Positions 44,116 to 53,180 are shown, counted from the stretch's first letter. The stretch: 64,000 bases of DNA from Prauserella marina (GCF_002240355.1 NZ_CP016353.1:434001-498000); one strand, 5' to 3'. Numbers and translations are program-made. The notes: a model not told the origin generated them from the sequence alone.

Positions 44116-45648
44116 ATGACCCGCGCACGCAAGACCACGGGGCGCGTCGCCTTCGTGGGCTCGGGCCCCGGCGACGCCGGACTGCTGACGGTTCGCGCTC
44201 AGGAGCTACTGGCCAAAGCCGAACTGGTGGTGACAGATCCCGACGTACCGGCATCCGTGCTGGCATTGACCGATTCCGAAGCCGAGGTCCGTCCCGCCGT
44301 CGGTGAGCCAGGCGATGTCGCGAAAGACCTGACCGCGGAGGCGAAGGCAGGCAGGCTCGTACTGCGGCTCGTCGGTGGTGACCCGCTGACCCAGCCCGCC
44401 GTCGTCGCCGAGGTACAGGCCGTTTCCCGCACCAGCGCCGTCTTCGACGTCGTGCCAGGTGTCTCGCCAGGCGTCGCGGTTCCCGCGTACGCGGGCGTCG
44501 CGCTCGGCGGCACGCACTGCGAGGTCGACGTTCGCGGCGAGGTCGACTGGGCAGGCGTCGCCGGAGCGCAGGGCACGATCGTGCTGCACGCGACGTCGAG
44601 TCACCTCGCAGAGGCTGCCTCGGCGCTGGTGGAGAACGGCCTTTCGCCGCAGACCGCCGTCGCGGTGACCTCCAACGGCACGATCAACACCCAGCGCACC
44701 GTCGACTCGACGCTCGCTTCGCTCAGCGCGGACGCGGGTGAGCTCGTCGGCCCGCTCGTGGTGAGCATCGGTGGTGCCGTCGGCAACAGGTCGAAGCTGT
44801 CCTGGTGGGAGTCGAGGGCGCTCTACGGCTGGAAGGTGCTCGTTCCGCGCACCAAGGAGCAGGCCGGTGACATGGCCGACCGGCTCCGCAGCCACGGCGC
44901 CACGTCGCACGAGGTGCCGACGATCTCGGTCGAGCCGCCCCGCAGCCCCGCTCAGATGGAGCGCGCGGTCAAGGGCCTCGTCGACGGTCGCTACCAGTGG
45001 ATCGTGTTCACCTCGACCAATGCCGTTCGCGCGGTATGGGAGAAGTTCGCCGAGTTCGGTCTCGACGCCAGGGCGTTCTCCGGTGTGAAGATCGCCTGTG
45101 TCGGCGAGGCGACCGCCGAGAAGGTGCGCTCGTTCGGCATCCTTCCCGAGTTGGTTCCCTCCGGTGACCAGTCGAGCGACGGCCTGCTCGCCGAGTTCCC
45201 CCCTTACGACGACGTGCTCGACCCCGTCGACAGGGTGCTGCTGCCGAGGGCGGACATCGCGACCGAGACGTTGTCGGCCGGTCTTCGCGACCGCGGCTGG
45301 GAGATCGACGACGTCACGGCCTACCGGACCGTCAGGGCCGCGCCGCCGCCGGCCGACACCCGCGAGATGATCAAGACCGGCGGGTTCGACGCGGTGTGCT
45401 TCACCTCGTCCTCGACCGTGCGGAACCTGGTCGGCATCGCGGGCAAGCCGCACGCGCGCACGCTGGTGGCCTGCATCGGTCCGAAGACGGCCGAGACCGC
45501 GACCGAGTTCGGTCTCAGGGTCGACGTGCAGCCGGACAAGCCGAACGTACTGACGCTGGTGGACGCGCTGGCCGAGCACGCGGCGAAGCTGCGTGCCGAG
45601 GGCGCGCTCCCGCCGCCCCGCAAGGCGAAGCGCGCTCGGCGCTCCTGA
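44116..45648 (+). CDS. hemD: Uroporphyrinogen-III methyltransferase-like/synthase fusion (CobA-HemD)
   Basis: A 510-aa two-domain protein. Residues 1-230 form a CobA-type tetrapyrrole methyltransferase fold starting VAFVGSGPGDAGLLTVRAQE; residues 240-490 form uroporphyrinogen-III synthase (LVPRTKEQAGDMADRLRSHG, VFTSTNAVRAVWEKF, CFTSSSTVRNLV). The synthase half closes the tetrapyrrole ring. The methyltransferase half lacks the usual FGRGGEE motif (LRLVGGDPLTQPAVVAE stands there), so methylation activity is doubtful. GAGGAG precedes the ATG. It is the last gene of rex-hemACD and is followed by a perfect terminator. Confidence 0.92.
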   Translation: MTRARKTTGRVAFVGSGPGDAGLLTVRAQELLAKAELVVTDPDVPASVLALTDSEAEVRPAVGEPGDVAKDLTAEAKAGRLVLRLVGGDPLTQPAVVAEVQAVSRTSAVFDVVPGVSPGVAVPAYAGVALGGTHCEVDVRGEVDWAGVAGAQGTIVLHATSSHLAEAASALVENGLSPQTAVAVTSNGTINTQRTVDSTLASLSADAGELVGPLVVSIGGAVGNRSKLSWWESRALYGWKVLVPRTKEQAGDMADRLRSHGATSHEVPTISVEPPRSPAQMERAVKGLVDGRYQWIVFTSTNAVRAVWEKFAEFGLDARAFSGVKIACVGEATAEKVRSFGILPELVPSGDQSSDGLLAEFPPYDDVLDPVDRVLLPRADIATETLSAGLRDRGWEIDDVTAYRTVRAAPPPADTREMIKTGGFDAVCFTSSSTVRNLVGIAGKPHARTLVACIGPKTAETATEFGLRVDVQPDKPNVLTLVDALAEHAAKLRAEGALPPPRKAKRARRS

Positions 45649-45661
45649 GCGGTGAAGCCAC

Positions 45662-45697
45662 GACGGCCCGCCTCCCCCTGAGGGGAGGCGGGCCGTC
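45662..45697 (+). terminator. Terminator of the rex-hemACD operon
   Basis: A perfect 16-bp stem, GACGGCCCGCCTCCCC against GGGGAGGCGGGCCGTC, with a 4-base CTGA loop. It starts 14 bp after the hemD stop codon. No T-run follows, as is usual in high-GC actinobacteria. Confidence 0.9.
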
Positions 45698-45726
45698 CCG
45701 CGTCTGGGCGGGTGCGGCGCGTGCGG

Positions 45727-45770
45727 GCGTGCGGGGCGGCGGGATCCCGCGTGCGGGGCGGCGGGGTAGC
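45727..45770. repeat. 22-bp tandem duplication beside the second 21-bp array
   Basis: Two adjacent 22-bp copies share GCGTGCGGGGCGGCGGG and differ in the last five bases (ATCCC or GTAGC). The GGGGTAGC end recalls the complement of the 26-bp duplication at 3731-3782, so the same kind of GC element flanks both 21-bp arrays. Confidence 0.7.
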
Positions 45771-45786
45771 GCGTGCGGTGCCGTGC

Positions 45787-45932
45787 GAGTCCCGCACCGC
45801 CCGCGCGAGTCCCCCGCTCAGGCCGTCGAGATCCGCACTCAGGCGCGCGAGTTCTGCACTCAGGTCGCCGAGATCCGCACCCAGACCCGCGAGATCCGCA
45901 CTCAGCCCGCCGAGTTCCGCCCGCGCGAGGGC
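45787..45932 (+). repeat. Second 21-bp tandem repeat array
   Basis: Seven units start with GAG at 45787, 45807, 45828, 45849, 45870, 45891 and 45912: one 20-bp step, then exact 21-bp steps. A typical unit is GAGATCCGCACTCAGGCGCG plus C. It is plainly the same family as the arrays at 2987-3698. This locus has one orientation only. As at the first locus, it lies between convergent genes (hemD and the DapE-type gene). The 288-bp gap 45649-45936 holds no gene. Confidence 0.85.
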
Positions 45933-45936
45933 CGGT

Positions 45937-47055
45937 TCAGGCGCCGCACCAGGCGACGCAGATCCGTTCCAGGATCGCGACCGACTCGGCGAGCTTGCGA
46001 ATGGAGACCCACTCGTCGGTCACGTGTGCCTGCGCTGCCTCACCTGGGCCGCAGATCACCGTCGGCACCGAGCCGAAGGCCGGGGTCAGCACGGAGGCGT
46101 CGGTGAAGTAGGTCGCCGCCTGTACCGCCTTCTCGTGCGTACCGGTGATCTCCCTGCCGATCTCGGCGACGGAGGCGGCCCACTCGTCACCGGCGTCCGT
46201 CCACACGGCAGGCAGGTCGATGAGCGGTTCAAGCGTGACGTCCTCGCCCGCGACCTCGGCGAGCGCGCCGAGCACCGCCTTGTGGTCCTGGCCCGCGACG
46301 GTGCGCACGTCGATGGTGGCTTCCGCGCCGTCGGGTACCGAGTTGGTGTTGAGCCCTCCCGCGAAGGTGCCGACATTGAGTGTCGGCCCGCCCATCACCG
46401 GATGGTCAGTCACGTCGAAGGCGAACGATTCGAGCCGGGTCACCGCGCTCGCCAGCTTGTAGATCGCGTTCACGCCGAGGTCGGGCATCGAACCGTGCGC
46501 CGTGACCCCCGCTGCCTTCGCTGACAGCCACAGCGCGCCCTTGTGCCCGTTCAACACGGCGTTGCCCGTCGGCTCGGTGATGACGAGCGGCCCGCTGGGC
46601 CTTCCAGCGAGGTGCTGTCCGGCCAGCCTGGCGCCTGCTGAGCCGGTTTCCTCCGCCGCGGTGAGCACGAGCCGCAGCCCGGCCCGCCGTGGCGTGGTCG
46701 CCGCGATCCTCGTGGCGGCGGCGACGATGGCGGCGACGCCGCCCTTCATGTCGCTGGTCCCGCGACCGTGCAGCCTGTCGCCGTCCGGTTCGGCGCGGAA
46801 GGGGTCGTACTTCCACGTCGCCGCACCGAGCGGAACGGTGTCCACGTGGCCGGAAAGGCACAGCGGCGGTTCGGCGAGCCCGGTCTGCCATTCCGCGATG
46901 AGGGTTCCTCTGCCCTGCTCGTGCTCGACGATCTCGACGGAGAAGCCCGCGTGTTCGAGCAGCGGGGCGACGACGGCCAGCGCCTCGTTCTCCGCGTGGC
47001 CGATCGTGTCGACAGCGACGAGTTCCCTCGTCAGGTTCAGTACATCGACGCTCAT
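45937..47055 (-). CDS. M20 family metallopeptidase (ArgE/DapE type)
   Basis: A 372-aa zinc amidohydrolase. Metal-binding motifs are LSGHVDTVPLG (His and catalytic Asp), GRGTSDMKGG (bridging Asp), AAEETGSAG (Glu pair) and ITEPTGNAV. The family includes succinyl-diaminopimelate desuccinylase and acetylornithine deacetylase; I cannot choose between them. The ATG follows GGAGGCGG. It is inserted between hemD and hemB, opposite in direction. In the mycobacterial order I recall, these are adjacent. Confidence 0.87.
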   Translation of the reverse strand: MSVDVLNLTRELVAVDTIGHAENEALAVVAPLLEHAGFSVEIVEHEQGRGTLIAEWQTGLAEPPLCLSGHVDTVPLGAATWKYDPFRAEPDGDRLHGRGTSDMKGGVAAIVAAATRIAATTPRRAGLRLVLTAAEETGSAGARLAGQHLAGRPSGPLVITEPTGNAVLNGHKGALWLSAKAAGVTAHGSMPDLGVNAIYKLASAVTRLESFAFDVTDHPVMGGPTLNVGTFAGGLNTNSVPDGAEATIDVRTVAGQDHKAVLGALAEVAGEDVTLEPLIDLPAVWTDAGDEWAASVAEIGREITGTHEKAVQAATYFTDASVLTPAFGSVPTVICGPGEAAQAHVTDEWVSIRKLAESVAILERICVAWCGA

Positions 47056-47327
47056 ACCGCCTCCGGTTCCGGCGTGGATTGGCCCTGACTCGCAGGGTAG
47101 GCGCAATAACCACCGGATGGGGACCATGATCGGCCGGTTGGCGCGGGCCGCCCCCGGCGAGTCCGAAGTGGATGGAGGTTTTCGCCGTGGCGGCAAGGAG
47201 CGCGTTGCTTATTGGCTGAACCGTTACCCGGAGGACGCGGAACGGATCGCGCGGAATGGGCGCTTCCTGGACAGAACCGACCCAGGCCAGCGGCGACCTC
47301 GCGGCGGGGCGGAGTACCGTCGAGTAG

Positions 47328-48299
47328 GTGTTTCCCGAGCATCGGCCCCGTCGGTTGCGGGGCACGGCCGCCATGCGGCGCCTCGTCAGCGAGACAACCC
47401 TGCGGCCTCGCCAGTTGATCCTGCCCATGTTCGTCGCCGAGGGCGCCGAAGCGCCCAAGCCCATCAGCAGCATGCCGGGCGTCGTCCAGCACACGCGAGA
47501 TTCGCTGCGCAAAGCCGCCGTCGACGCGGTGAGGGCCGGTGTCGGTGGCTTGATGTTGTTCGGTGTTCCCAAGGTGCACGACGCCATCGGCTCAGGAGCG
47601 ACCGACGACGACGGCGTGCTCAACGTGGCGCTCAGGGACCTGCGAGCCGAACTGGGCGATGACACCGTGATCATGGCCGACACGTGTCTCGACGAGTTCA
47701 CCGATCACGGACACTGCGGCGTGCTCGACGCCGAAGGCGGGGTCGACAACGACGCGACGCTCGCGAGGTACGCCGAGATGGCGGTGGCACAGGCTCGCGC
47801 GGGGGCGCATCTGCTCGGCCCGAGCGGGATGATGGACGGCCAGGTCGGTGTCATCCGCAAGGCACTCGACGAGGCCGGCTACGAGGGAACCGGCATCCTT
47901 GCCTACTCGGCCAAGTACGCCAGCGCCTTCTACGGCCCGTTCAGGGAGGCCGTCGATTCCCAGCTCAAGGGGGATCGCAAGACCTACCAGCAGGATCCGG
48001 GCAACGCGAGGGAGGCGTTGCGCGAGATCGAACTGGACGTCGCGGAGGGCGCCGACGCGATCATGGTCAAGCCCGCGCTGTCCTATCTGGACGTGATCAA
48101 GGCCGCGGCGGAGACCTCGCCCGTTCCCGTCGCCGCGTACAACATCTCCGGCGAGTACGCGATGGTCGAGGCGGCGTGCGCCAACGGCTGGCTCGACCGC
48201 CAGCGCACCGTGCTGGAAGTACTCACCTCCATCAGGAGGGCGGGTGCTGATCTGATTCTCACCTACTGGGCGGCCGAAGCGGCCGACTGGCTGGACTAA
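47328..48299 (+). CDS. hemB: Delta-aminolevulinic acid dehydratase (porphobilinogen synthase)
   Basis: Condenses two 5-aminolevulinates to porphobilinogen. The 323-aa protein has the N-terminal [20 protein letters not shown], the Schiff-base lysines in [17 protein letters not shown] and [13 protein letters not shown], and [11 protein letters not shown]. The metal loop reads [18 protein letters not shown]: two of the three cysteines of zinc enzymes are kept and one is Asp. The GTG start gives family length. The 272 bp before it contains the start region of the DapE-type gene and no other recognised gene. Confidence 0.96.
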   Translation: MFPEHRPRRLRGTAAMRRLVSETTLRPRQLILPMFVAEGAEAPKPISSMPGVVQHTRDSLRKAAVDAVRAGVGGLMLFGVPKVHDAIGSGATDDDGVLNVALRDLRAELGDDTVIMADTCLDEFTDHGHCGVLDAEGGVDNDATLARYAEMAVAQARAGAHLLGPSGMMDGQVGVIRKALDEAGYEGTGILAYSAKYASAFYGPFREAVDSQLKGDRKTYQQDPGNAREALREIELDVAEGADAIMVKPALSYLDVIKAAAETSPVPVAAYNISGEYAMVEAACANGWLDRQRTVLEVLTSIRRAGADLILTYWAAEAADWLD

Positions 48300-48310
48300 G
48301 GTCGGCGATC

Positions 48311-48832
48311 GTGACTGACTCAGACGAAACGGACGACCAGCGGAGGAAGCGGGGCCTCCCGCCGGCGCCGCGCCTCTCCGGACAGCCCCGCAAGCCGGTC
48401 GATCCGCCGACCCCGGTGGCCTGGTCCTTCTACCTGTGGATCGTGGCCGGTGTTGGACTGATCGCGGGCTTCGGCCTCGTCCTCACCGCCAAGCAGGGCG
48501 TCATCGACACGCTCATCGAGACCAACAACGACCAGCGGATCACCAACGAGCAGATCGCCTCCGGCGTCACCTCACTGCTGTGGGTGCTCTTCATCGGCGG
48601 TGTCGTGTTCGCGGTGCTGTTCGGCCTCTTCGCGTACAAGGCGAGGGAGGGAACGCGCTCGGCTCGCACGATCCTCACCGTGCTCGGTGCCGTGATGCTG
48701 CTGTTCCAGCTGCTGTTGTTCTCCAACCTGATCACGCTGGGAGCCGCGTTCGTCGCGATGGTCGCGCTGGTGCTGATGTACCTGCCGAGCGTTCAGGACT
48801 ACTTCCCCAAGGTGCCGAAGACACTGTCGTGA
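48311..48832 (+). CDS. Small membrane protein (Rv0513-like)
   Basis: A 173-aa protein with a polar, Pro-rich N-terminus (about 35 residues) and four membrane helices: WSFYLWIVAGVGLIAGFGLV, LLWVLFIGGVVFAVLFGLF, ILTVLGAVMLLFQLLLFSNL and AAFVAMVALVLMYL. The function is unknown. The GTG start is 11 bp after hemB, so it is cotranscribed with it, as the corresponding gene is in mycobacteria. Confidence 0.82.
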   Translation: MTDSDETDDQRRKRGLPPAPRLSGQPRKPVDPPTPVAWSFYLWIVAGVGLIAGFGLVLTAKQGVIDTLIETNNDQRITNEQIASGVTSLLWVLFIGGVVFAVLFGLFAYKAREGTRSARTILTVLGAVMLLFQLLLFSNLITLGAAFVAMVALVLMYLPSVQDYFPKVPKTLS

Positions 48833-48839
48833 GGCGGCC

Positions 48840-49280
48840 ATGACCGACCACTACCGGGAGCGGGGCGCGAGCGGCTGGCCGTTGCTGTGGGGTCCGCTCT
48901 TCGCGTTGCTGGGTTACCTCGCCGAGCGGTTCACCGGCGGCGACCGGCCGCACACGGTCATGTGGCTTGCCGTCGGCATCGGGTTGTTGTGGCTCACCTC
49001 GATCTGGGTGTACGCGCGAAGGCGGTTCCTGGTGGTCAGGGTCACCGACACCGAGCTGGTGCAGGGCAGGGAGCAGCTGCCCGTCGAGCGGATCGCGAAG
49101 CTCACCGGGGTCGGCGCGCCGGCGGGAACCAGGGTGCTCGGCGGTGGCTGGAGTGTGCCCCGCAAGTACGAGGAACTTCCGCTCAAGCTCGACGACGGCA
49201 CCGTCGTACTCGCCTGGGCATGGGACGCCGAAGAGCTCCGTGACGCATTGGAGTCGGTCATGCGAAAATCTGCGCCGTGA
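48840..49280 (+). CDS. Membrane protein of unknown function
   Basis: A 146-aa protein with two membrane helices (LLWGPLFALLGYLAE and TVMWLAVGIGLLWLTSIWVY) followed by a soluble domain (FLVVRVTDTELVQGREQLPV, then GWSVPRKYEELPLKL). The layout resembles small PH-like or DUF3093-type actinobacterial membrane proteins, but I do not recognise a family with confidence. It overlaps the next gene by GTGA and follows the previous one by 7 bp. Confidence 0.75.
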   Translation: MTDHYRERGASGWPLLWGPLFALLGYLAERFTGGDRPHTVMWLAVGIGLLWLTSIWVYARRRFLVVRVTDTELVQGREQLPVERIAKLTGVGAPAGTRVLGGGWSVPRKYEELPLKLDDGTVVLAWAWDAEELRDALESVMRKSAP

Positions 49281-49621
49281 GTAATGCCGTCGCCGTGCCC
49301 GGCTATCCGCGTCCTCGCCTCCACCAGCCGTGGCGGCTCGTGGTCGCGTTCGGCGAACTCGTCGTCGCCGCGGTCGCGGTGTGGGGCGCGATCCTGTGCT
49401 GGAGCGAGGTGACGACGCTCGTGACGGTCCGGCTCAACGACGGGACCGAGCTGGTGTCGAGGCACATCGCGGGCAACTGGATCGGGATCGCCATCGGCCT
49501 CGTCGCCGTCGCCGGAATCCTTGTCGTCGATGCCGTCAGGCACACCTTGCTCGGGGTCAGGGCGAGGGGCCGCAGGCGGCACAGGTCACGGCAGGGTGGC
49601 CAGGACGCGGCCACCGATTGA
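49277..49621 (+). CDS. Small membrane protein of unknown function
   Basis: A 114-aa protein with two membrane helices (LVVAFGELVVAAVAVWGAIL and WIGIAIGLVAVAGILVVDAV), an extracellular loop between them and a basic Arg-rich C-terminus. I recognise no family. It is coupled to the upstream membrane protein by GTGA, with hemL following 21 bp later, so it belongs to the hemB-hemL operon. Confidence 0.72.
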   Translation: MSNAVAVPGYPRPRLHQPWRLVVAFGELVVAAVAVWGAILCWSEVTTLVTVRLNDGTELVSRHIAGNWIGIAIGLVAVAGILVVDAVRHTLLGVRARGRRRHRSRQGGQDAATD

Positions 49622-49642
49622 GCCTTTGCGAGACTGGCAAGC

Positions 49643-50947
49643 GTGACCGGAGGAGTCGAGCAGTCCAAGTCCTGGTTCGCGCGCGCCACGGCGGCAACCC
49701 CAGGCGGGGTCAACTCGCCGGTGAGGGCGTTCGCCGCCGTCGGAGGCACCCCGAGGTTCATGGTGCGGGGGGAGGGACCTCGCCTGTGGGATGCCGACGG
49801 CAACGGCTACGTCGACCTCGTGTCGTCGTGGGGTCCGATGATCCTCGGCCACGCCAACCCCGCCGTGGTGAACGCGGCGAGGGAAGCCGCATCGGCCGGT
49901 CTTTCCTTCGGAACGCCGACGACGGGTGAGGTCGAACTCGCCGAGGAGATCATCGGCAGGGTCGAGCCCGTCGAGCAGGTCCGGCTCGTCAACTCGGGTA
50001 CCGAGGCGACGATGAGCGCCATCCGGCTCGCGCGTGGATTCACCGGCCGGAGCAAGATCCTCAAGTTCGCCGGTTGCTATCACGGTCACGTCGACGCGCT
50101 GCTCGCCGAGGCCGGTTCCGGGGTCGCCACGCTTGGCCTGCCGACCTCGCCTGGAGTCACCGGGGCGCAGGCAGCCGACACGATCGTCGTTCCCTACAAC
50201 GACATCGACGCGGTCACGAAGGCGTTCGCCGACAACCCCGGCACGATCGCGGCGATCATCACGGAGGCTGCGGCGGGCAACATGGGTGCCGTCGCCCCGC
50301 TTCCCGGTTTCAACGCAAGCATTCGCGAACTGGCTCACGCCAACGGCGCGCTGCTGATCATGGACGAGGTGATGACCGGCTTCCGGGTCTCCTCGGCGGG
50401 CTGGTTCGGCCTCGAAGGCGTCGCGGGTGACCTGTACACCTTCGGCAAGGTCATGTCGGGAGGGCTTCCCGCCGCCGCGTTCGGCGGAAGGGCCGACGTC
50501 ATGGGCAAGCTCGCCCCGACAGGGCCCGTCTACCAGGCTGGAACGTTGTCGGGTAACCCGGTCGCCGTCGCGGCGGGGCTCGCGACGCTGCGGGCCGCCG
50601 ACGCCGACGTCTACAAGGCACTCGACGCCAACGCGCGCAGGCTCGGCACTCTGTTCGGCAAGGCGCTCGACGCCGAGGGCGTTCCCAACACCATTGCCTA
50701 CGCGGGCAACCTCGTCAGCGTGTTCTTCACGCCGGATCCGGTGCCCGACTACGCCTCGGCCGCCGCGACCGAGACGTGGCGGTTCAAGCCGTTCTTCAAC
50801 GCGTTGCTCGACAACGGTGTCTACGGTCCGCCGAGCGCGTTCGAGGCGTGGTTCGTCAACGCGGCGATGGACGACGCGGCGTTCGAGGTCATCGAGGCCG
50901 CGCTCCCGAAGGCCGCGCAAGCGGCGGCTGCCGCGGAACGGCCATGA
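49643..50947 (+). CDS. hemL: Glutamate-1-semialdehyde 2,1-aminomutase
   Basis: PLP enzyme converting glutamate-1-semialdehyde to 5-aminolevulinate, between HemA and HemB. The 434-aa protein has [40 protein letters not shown] and the PLP lysine in [17 protein letters not shown], and is complete. The GTG start is conventional here. It overlaps the next gene by ATGA. Confidence 0.96.
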   Translation: MTGGVEQSKSWFARATAATPGGVNSPVRAFAAVGGTPRFMVRGEGPRLWDADGNGYVDLVSSWGPMILGHANPAVVNAAREAASAGLSFGTPTTGEVELAEEIIGRVEPVEQVRLVNSGTEATMSAIRLARGFTGRSKILKFAGCYHGHVDALLAEAGSGVATLGLPTSPGVTGAQAADTIVVPYNDIDAVTKAFADNPGTIAAIITEAAAGNMGAVAPLPGFNASIRELAHANGALLIMDEVMTGFRVSSAGWFGLEGVAGDLYTFGKVMSGGLPAAAFGGRADVMGKLAPTGPVYQAGTLSGNPVAVAAGLATLRAADADVYKALDANARRLGTLFGKALDAEGVPNTIAYAGNLVSVFFTPDPVPDYASAAATETWRFKPFFNALLDNGVYGPPSAFEAWFVNAAMDDAAFEVIEAALPKAAQAAAAAERP

Positions 50948-51591
50948 CGGTGCCCGGCATGCCGACGCGGACCGTCGTCCACCTGCTCAGACACGGCGAG
51001 GTCTACAACCCGGCCGGTGTCCTCTATGGCCGGATGCCCGGCTACTCGTTGTCCGAACGCGGGAGGCAGCAGGCGCTGACCGTCGCGGAAACGTTGGCTG
51101 GACACGATCTCGTGCACGTCGTCGCCTCTCCGCTTGAGCGGGCGCAGCAGACCGCGGCGCCGATCGCGGGAGCGCACCGGCTCGACATCGCGACCGACGA
51201 ACGGCTCATCGAGGCAGGCAACGAGTTCGAGGGGCTGCGGGTCGCCGTCGGGGACGGTGCTTTGCGGGAACCCAAGCACTGGCCGAAGTTGCGCGACCCG
51301 TTCCTGCCTTCGTGGGGCGAGCCCTACCTGGAGATCGCGCACCGGATGCTCGGCGCGATCACGAGGGCGCGAGCGGCGGCCGAGGGGCACGAGGCACTGT
51401 GTGTCTCGCACCAGCTTCCCGTCTGGACGGCACGCAGGTTCCTCGAAGGGAAGCGGCTGTGGCACGACCCCCGCAGGAGACAGTGTTCGCTGGCCTCGCT
51501 CACCAGCCTTGTCTTCGCTGACGAGCAACTCGTCGACATCGTCTACAGCGAACCGGCAGGCAGCACCGATCCATCGGTGACGGGCGCATGA
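50944..51591 (+). CDS. Histidine phosphatase (phosphoglycerate mutase-like)
   Basis: A 215-aa histidine phosphatase. The phospho-acceptor motif is [11 protein letters not shown], followed by [15 protein letters not shown], and the second histidine in [10 protein letters not shown]. Unlike GpmA it lacks the mutase insert, so it is a phosphatase of unknown substrate. It is coupled on both sides by ATGA overlaps (hemL and the TlpA gene), matching Rv0524-Rv0526. Confidence 0.88.
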   Translation: MTVPGMPTRTVVHLLRHGEVYNPAGVLYGRMPGYSLSERGRQQALTVAETLAGHDLVHVVASPLERAQQTAAPIAGAHRLDIATDERLIEAGNEFEGLRVAVGDGALREPKHWPKLRDPFLPSWGEPYLEIAHRMLGAITRARAAAEGHEALCVSHQLPVWTARRFLEGKRLWHDPRRRQCSLASLTSLVFADEQLVDIVYSEPAGSTDPSVTGA

Positions 51592-52172
51592 GGCCCCGTA
51601 CGGCGCTCAGCGCGCTCTTCGCCGTCCTCCTCGTCGTCGTGACGGGCTGCACGGGGGGCGACGACGCCGTCGCGCGTGGCGCGACGTTCACTTTCGTTTC
51701 CCCCGGTGGCAAGACCGACATCTTCTACGAGAACGAGGAACGGCAGAAGGTCCCCGACATCTCCGGCGAGGATCTTTTCGACGAGAACAAGCAAATCTCC
51801 GTTTCGGACTTCGCCGGCAAGGTCGTCGTCATCAATGTCTGGGGCCAGTGGTGTGGACCGTGCCGCACCGAGGCGCCGGAACTGCAGAAGGTCTACGAGC
51901 AGATGGGCGAGCACGTTCAGGTGCTCGGTATCGACGTGCGTGACCACGACAGGTCGGCTCCGCAGGACTTCATGCGCAACCGCAACCTGACCTACCCCTC
52001 CATCTACGACCCGCCCGGCCGCTCCCTGCTGCAACTCTCCGGCTACCCGCGCAACGTCGTGCCTTCGACGATCATCGTCGACAAGGACCAGCGCGTCGCG
52101 GCGGTCTTCCTACGCGAACTGCTCGCTTCCGACGTGCTGCCGGTCGTGGAACGGCTCGCGGCGGAAAAATAG
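51588..52172 (+). CDS. TlpA/ResA-type thioredoxin lipoprotein
   Basis: A 194-aa exported thiol-disulfide protein. The signal segment ends in lipobox VVTGCTGG (Cys about 21). The thioredoxin motif is WGQWCGPCRTEAPEL and the cis-proline is in RNVVPSTIIVD. By position (Rv0526) and by the following ccdA-resB-ccsB genes, it should reduce apocytochrome c for heme attachment. Its last 63 bp overlap the 3' end of a gene on the opposite strand. Confidence 0.93.
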   Translation: MRPRTALSALFAVLLVVVTGCTGGDDAVARGATFTFVSPGGKTDIFYENEERQKVPDISGEDLFDENKQISVSDFAGKVVVINVWGQWCGPCRTEAPELQKVYEQMGEHVQVLGIDVRDHDRSAPQDFMRNRNLTYPSIYDPPGRSLLQLSGYPRNVVPSTIIVDKDQRVAAVFLRELLASDVLPVVERLAAEK

Positions 52173-53180
52173 CGCTCCTTCCCACGCGTCGAGCAGTCTC
52201 GCGGCCGAACCGCCGACGGGGCCGACGGCGTCGGTGATGATTCGCTGGTCAGGCAACGCCGCGGATTCGACGGCGGCGACCGCTTCGCCGGGGTCCCCGA
52301 TCGTCGACGAGCACACGGAAAGCAGATAGTCCGGAACGGACAGTGCGGCGTCCACACAGCCCACGACGGGTGTGCCGACGGCGGTGATGAGCGGGAACAC
52401 CGTTCCCGGGATGCCGATCGCCGCTTCCGCCTTCGCCGAAGCGGTCACCGTGGGTTCCTCGCTGATCTCGTAGCGTTCCCACAGACTGCGGTCTTCTCGT
52501 GGATGGAGACCGACGAGGATGCGTTTGCCCGCCGCCGCGAGTCGTTCGGCGGCGGCGAGCAGCAACTCGGTGCCCGGCGCGTTTCCTCCGGTGTCCGATC
52601 GGGTCACGCTCGTCACCACGAGAACAAGATCCGGTTCCGGCGCCCGCCTGGGCAGTGAGTCGGTCTGTGGCGAGCCGACGACCCGCACCCTGCCTCGGCC
52701 GACACCGAGGTAACCGCCGAACGCCTTGGCTTCCGCTCGCGATGACGACGTGACGGTGCGAAGGCGCCTGCGCACCGTCCGCGCCAGCGGGGCCCTTTCG
52801 GGGCCGAGGTAGGCAAGCGAGGACGCGGCGAGCGGCGACAACGGAAACCGCAGCGCGCAGGAAACCGGCCATTCGCCCGCGCCGGTGAGCACGAGCAGAT
52901 CGGGGTGGCGAAACCGGCCGGGTGTGCTGACGTCGACGCCGGTCTCGGGGTCGACGCCGTCGAGATCGGGAACGAGCTGGGTCAGCCTCCAACGCCTGCT
53001 GGCGATCTCCGCGAGCAGTGGTTCGACGTGATATGTGCCCCACGGCTCGTTCGTCGCGACGGCGATGTGCGGCTTCCGGAGCGGGTGTGCCGCTGCCGTC
53101 GCGCTGCCGAAGGCGAGCGCACCGGCACCACCGAGCGCGCCGAGCAGGGCGGATCTACGGGAGAGGGAAACAGCTTGCAT
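52110..53180 (-). CDS. Tat-exported protein of unknown function
   Basis: A 356-aa protein with a twin-arginine signal (LSRRSALLGALGGAGALAFG, cleavage likely after SATAAA). The mature part looks like an alpha/beta Rossmann-type protein (LVLTGAGEWP, VRVVGSPQTDSLPRR, LVLVVTSVTRSD, ILVGLHPRED, GTPVVGCVDAALSVPD), faintly like the two-domain glycosyltransferase or UDP-GlcNAc 2-epimerase fold, but I recognise no family. It is inserted between the TlpA and ccdA genes in opposite direction, and its 3' end overlaps the TlpA gene by 63 bp. Confidence 0.7.
   Translation of the reverse strand: MQAVSLSRRSALLGALGGAGALAFGSATAAAHPLRKPHIAVATNEPWGTYHVEPLLAEIASRRWRLTQLVPDLDGVDPETGVDVSTPGRFRHPDLLVLTGAGEWPVSCALRFPLSPLAASSLAYLGPERAPLARTVRRRLRTVTSSSRAEAKAFGGYLGVGRGRVRVVGSPQTDSLPRRAPEPDLVLVVTSVTRSDTGGNAPGTELLLAAAERLAAAGKRILVGLHPREDRSLWERYEISEEPTVTASAKAEAAIGIPGTVFPLITAVGTPVVGCVDAALSVPDYLLSVCSSTIGDPGEAVAAVESAALPDQRIITDAVGPVGGSAARLLDAWEGALFFRREPFHDRQHVGSEQFA

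Noticed and set aside
47125-47327. Short forward frame just upstream of hemB (containing AYWLNRYPEDAERIARNG).
   Set aside because: It has no ribosome site, it runs out of frame into hemB, and I recognise no conserved pattern. It is treated as hemB leader sequence.
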